From the NCBI GenBank assembly GCA_019313765.1, contig JAFDAP010000170.1:1-5085 (forward strand): 5,085 bases of DNA, given 5' to 3'. Positions 4,236-5,085 of this stretch are shown piece after piece (within the stretch, counting starts at the first letter, position 1; every line of letters begins with the position of its first letter). The notes under the pieces are model-generated. The model saw only the letters and a list, made by a program, of their open reading frames with translations, ran no database searches and was not told the DNA's origin. The stretch is from Deltaproteobacteria bacterium. Its GTDB lineage: Bacteria > Desulfobacterota > DSM-4660 > Desulfatiglandales > Desulfatiglandaceae. A program made the translations under genes and the position numbers.

Positions 4236-5085
4236 TAACGTGGATTCAGTCCGGTGTGGTAGTTGACCCGGTGAAAGGTGTTCAAGAAGAGCTTGATTTG
4301 ATCATTGAAAAGGGCAAAATCAAAAAGATTTTGCCCTGGGGCGAATTTAGGGAAAAAGGTCCCCAATTGAGGATTATCAATGCATCCGACAGGTTGGTTG
4401 TCCCGGGTCTCATCGATATGCACGTCCATTTGAGAGAGCCCGGGCATGAGTATAAAGAGACGATCGCCTCAGGGGGAAAGGCGGGGGCAAAGGGAGGTTT
4501 CACCGCCTTAGCCTGCATGCCCAATACCGTGCCTTCAAATGATTGCCGGTCTGTGACGGAATTTATCTTAGAGCAGGCCAGGCGGGCAGGATTTGCAAGG
4601 ATCTATCCGGTTGCTGCCATCACAATGGGGCAGAAAGGGGAGACGCTAACCGAGTTCGGGGATCTCAGAGAAGCAGGTGCTGTGGCCGTATCCGACGACG
4701 GATTTTCTGTGATCAACAGTGAGGTGATGAGGAGGGCCCTTGAATACGCTAAGTATCACGGTCTGATGGTCATATCCCACTCAGAAGATCGTAATTTGTC
4801 AAATGGAGGCGTGATGCATGAGGGCGTTATCTCAACCCGTATCGGTCTGCAGGGAATTCCTGCCGCCAGTGAGGAAATAATGGTTTTTCGGGAGATATCG
4901 CTTTCCAATCTCACGGGTTGTCCGGTTCATATCGCACACGTGAGCACTGCGGGAGCAGTTGAATTAATCAGAAGGGCCAAGGAAAAAGGAATACCTGTTA
5001 CAGCGGAAACAGCGCCCCACTATTTCAGTCTGGATCATAGTAAGGTTGTGGGATATGATACCAATTCAAAGATGAATCCCCCCTT
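4232..5085 (+). CDS. pyrC: Dihydroorotase, class I (partial, cut by window edge)
   Basis: The enzyme cyclises N-carbamoyl-aspartate to dihydroorotate, the step after PyrB. The frame is open to the right edge, giving 284 residues of an expected 420-430. The metal site of class I enzymes is visible: H64 and H66 in DMHVHLREPG, D156 in SDDGF, H183 in SHSEDRN, and H236 in HIAHVST. These line up at a constant offset of three with Aquifex aeolicus H61, H63, D153, H180 and H233. The catalytic Asp (D305 in Aquifex) lies beyond the edge. The N-terminus (SGVVVDPVKG, IIEKGKIKKI) is the usual small beta domain of amidohydrolases. The GTG start overlaps the pyrB stop (GTGA), with GGGAGGG at 4217-4223 eight bases upstream. 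Tight coupling to pyrB suggests equal synthesis, consistent with known PyrB-PyrC complexes in some bacteria. Confidence 0.96.
   Translation, partial: MITWIQSGVVVDPVKGVQEELDLIIEKGKIKKILPWGEFREKGPQLRIINASDRLVVPGLIDMHVHLREPGHEYKETIASGGKAGAKGGFTALACMPNTVPSNDCRSVTEFILEQARRAGFARIYPVAAITMGQKGETLTEFGDLREAGAVAVSDDGFSVINSEVMRRALEYAKYHGLMVISHSEDRNLSNGGVMHEGVISTRIGLQGIPAASEEIMVFREISLSNLTGCPVHIAHVSTAGAVELIRRAKEKGIPVTAETAPHYFSLDHSKVVGYDTNSKMNPP

Noticed and set aside
3926..4524. Long antisense open frames over pyrB and pyrC
   Set aside because: They mirror strongly conserved enzymes on the + strand and show no RBS or recognisable protein; other antisense frames in the window are the same kind of shadow.
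1..5085. CRISPR, tRNA, rRNA, insertion sequence, toxin-antitoxin or defence genes
   Set aside because: No matching repeats, cloverleaf, terminal inverted repeats or protein motifs were seen; nearly all bases belong to conserved housekeeping genes.

Overview
The window holds the end of a bacterial ribosomal protein gene cluster, followed at once by two pyrimidine synthesis genes, all on the + strand. The order is rpsM (S13), rpsK (S11), rpsD (S4), rpoA (RNA polymerase alpha), rplQ (L17), then pyrB (aspartate carbamoyltransferase) and the first two thirds of pyrC (class I dihydroorotase), which runs off the right edge. The first five genes form the classical alpha operon. Protein style (RpoA starting with a KNWRELIKPK segment, a zinc-type S4, a PyrB with HPGPINRGVEI) and frequent TTG/GTG starts suggest a Desulfobacterota (former Deltaproteobacteria) genome. 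This is an inference from protein style, not a database result.

Layout: bases 1-45 hold a consensus-like extended -10 and the ribosome binding site (RBS) of rpsM. Bases 46-1558 carry the three small-subunit genes, with short gaps. Bases 1559-1647 hold a compact repeat of eight heptamers in two opposed arrays, which can fold into an imperfect hairpin just before the rpoA RBS. rpoA starts at a TTG at 1648 and overlaps rplQ by four bases (ATGA). Bases 3144-3305 form a 162-base leader with a strong intrinsic terminator (3254-3291) whose U-tract ends 14 bases before the pyrB start codon. pyrB and pyrC overlap by four bases (GTGA).

The coding genes are ordinary and look intact. The most interesting region is the rplQ-pyrB leader. 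The terminator leaves no room for a conventional pyrB promoter downstream of it, so pyrBC expression must read through it. A 28-codon ORF runs across the whole terminator and ends inside the start of pyrB, which resembles the arrangement of pyrL and the UTP-sensitive attenuator before pyrBI in E. coli. Two further short ORFs fill the stretch back to rplQ. I read this as a candidate attenuator linking the alpha operon or an upstream leader promoter to pyrimidine synthesis. It is a hypothesis from layout alone. I see no tRNA, rRNA, CRISPR, insertion sequence or defence system, and no wholly new protein family.
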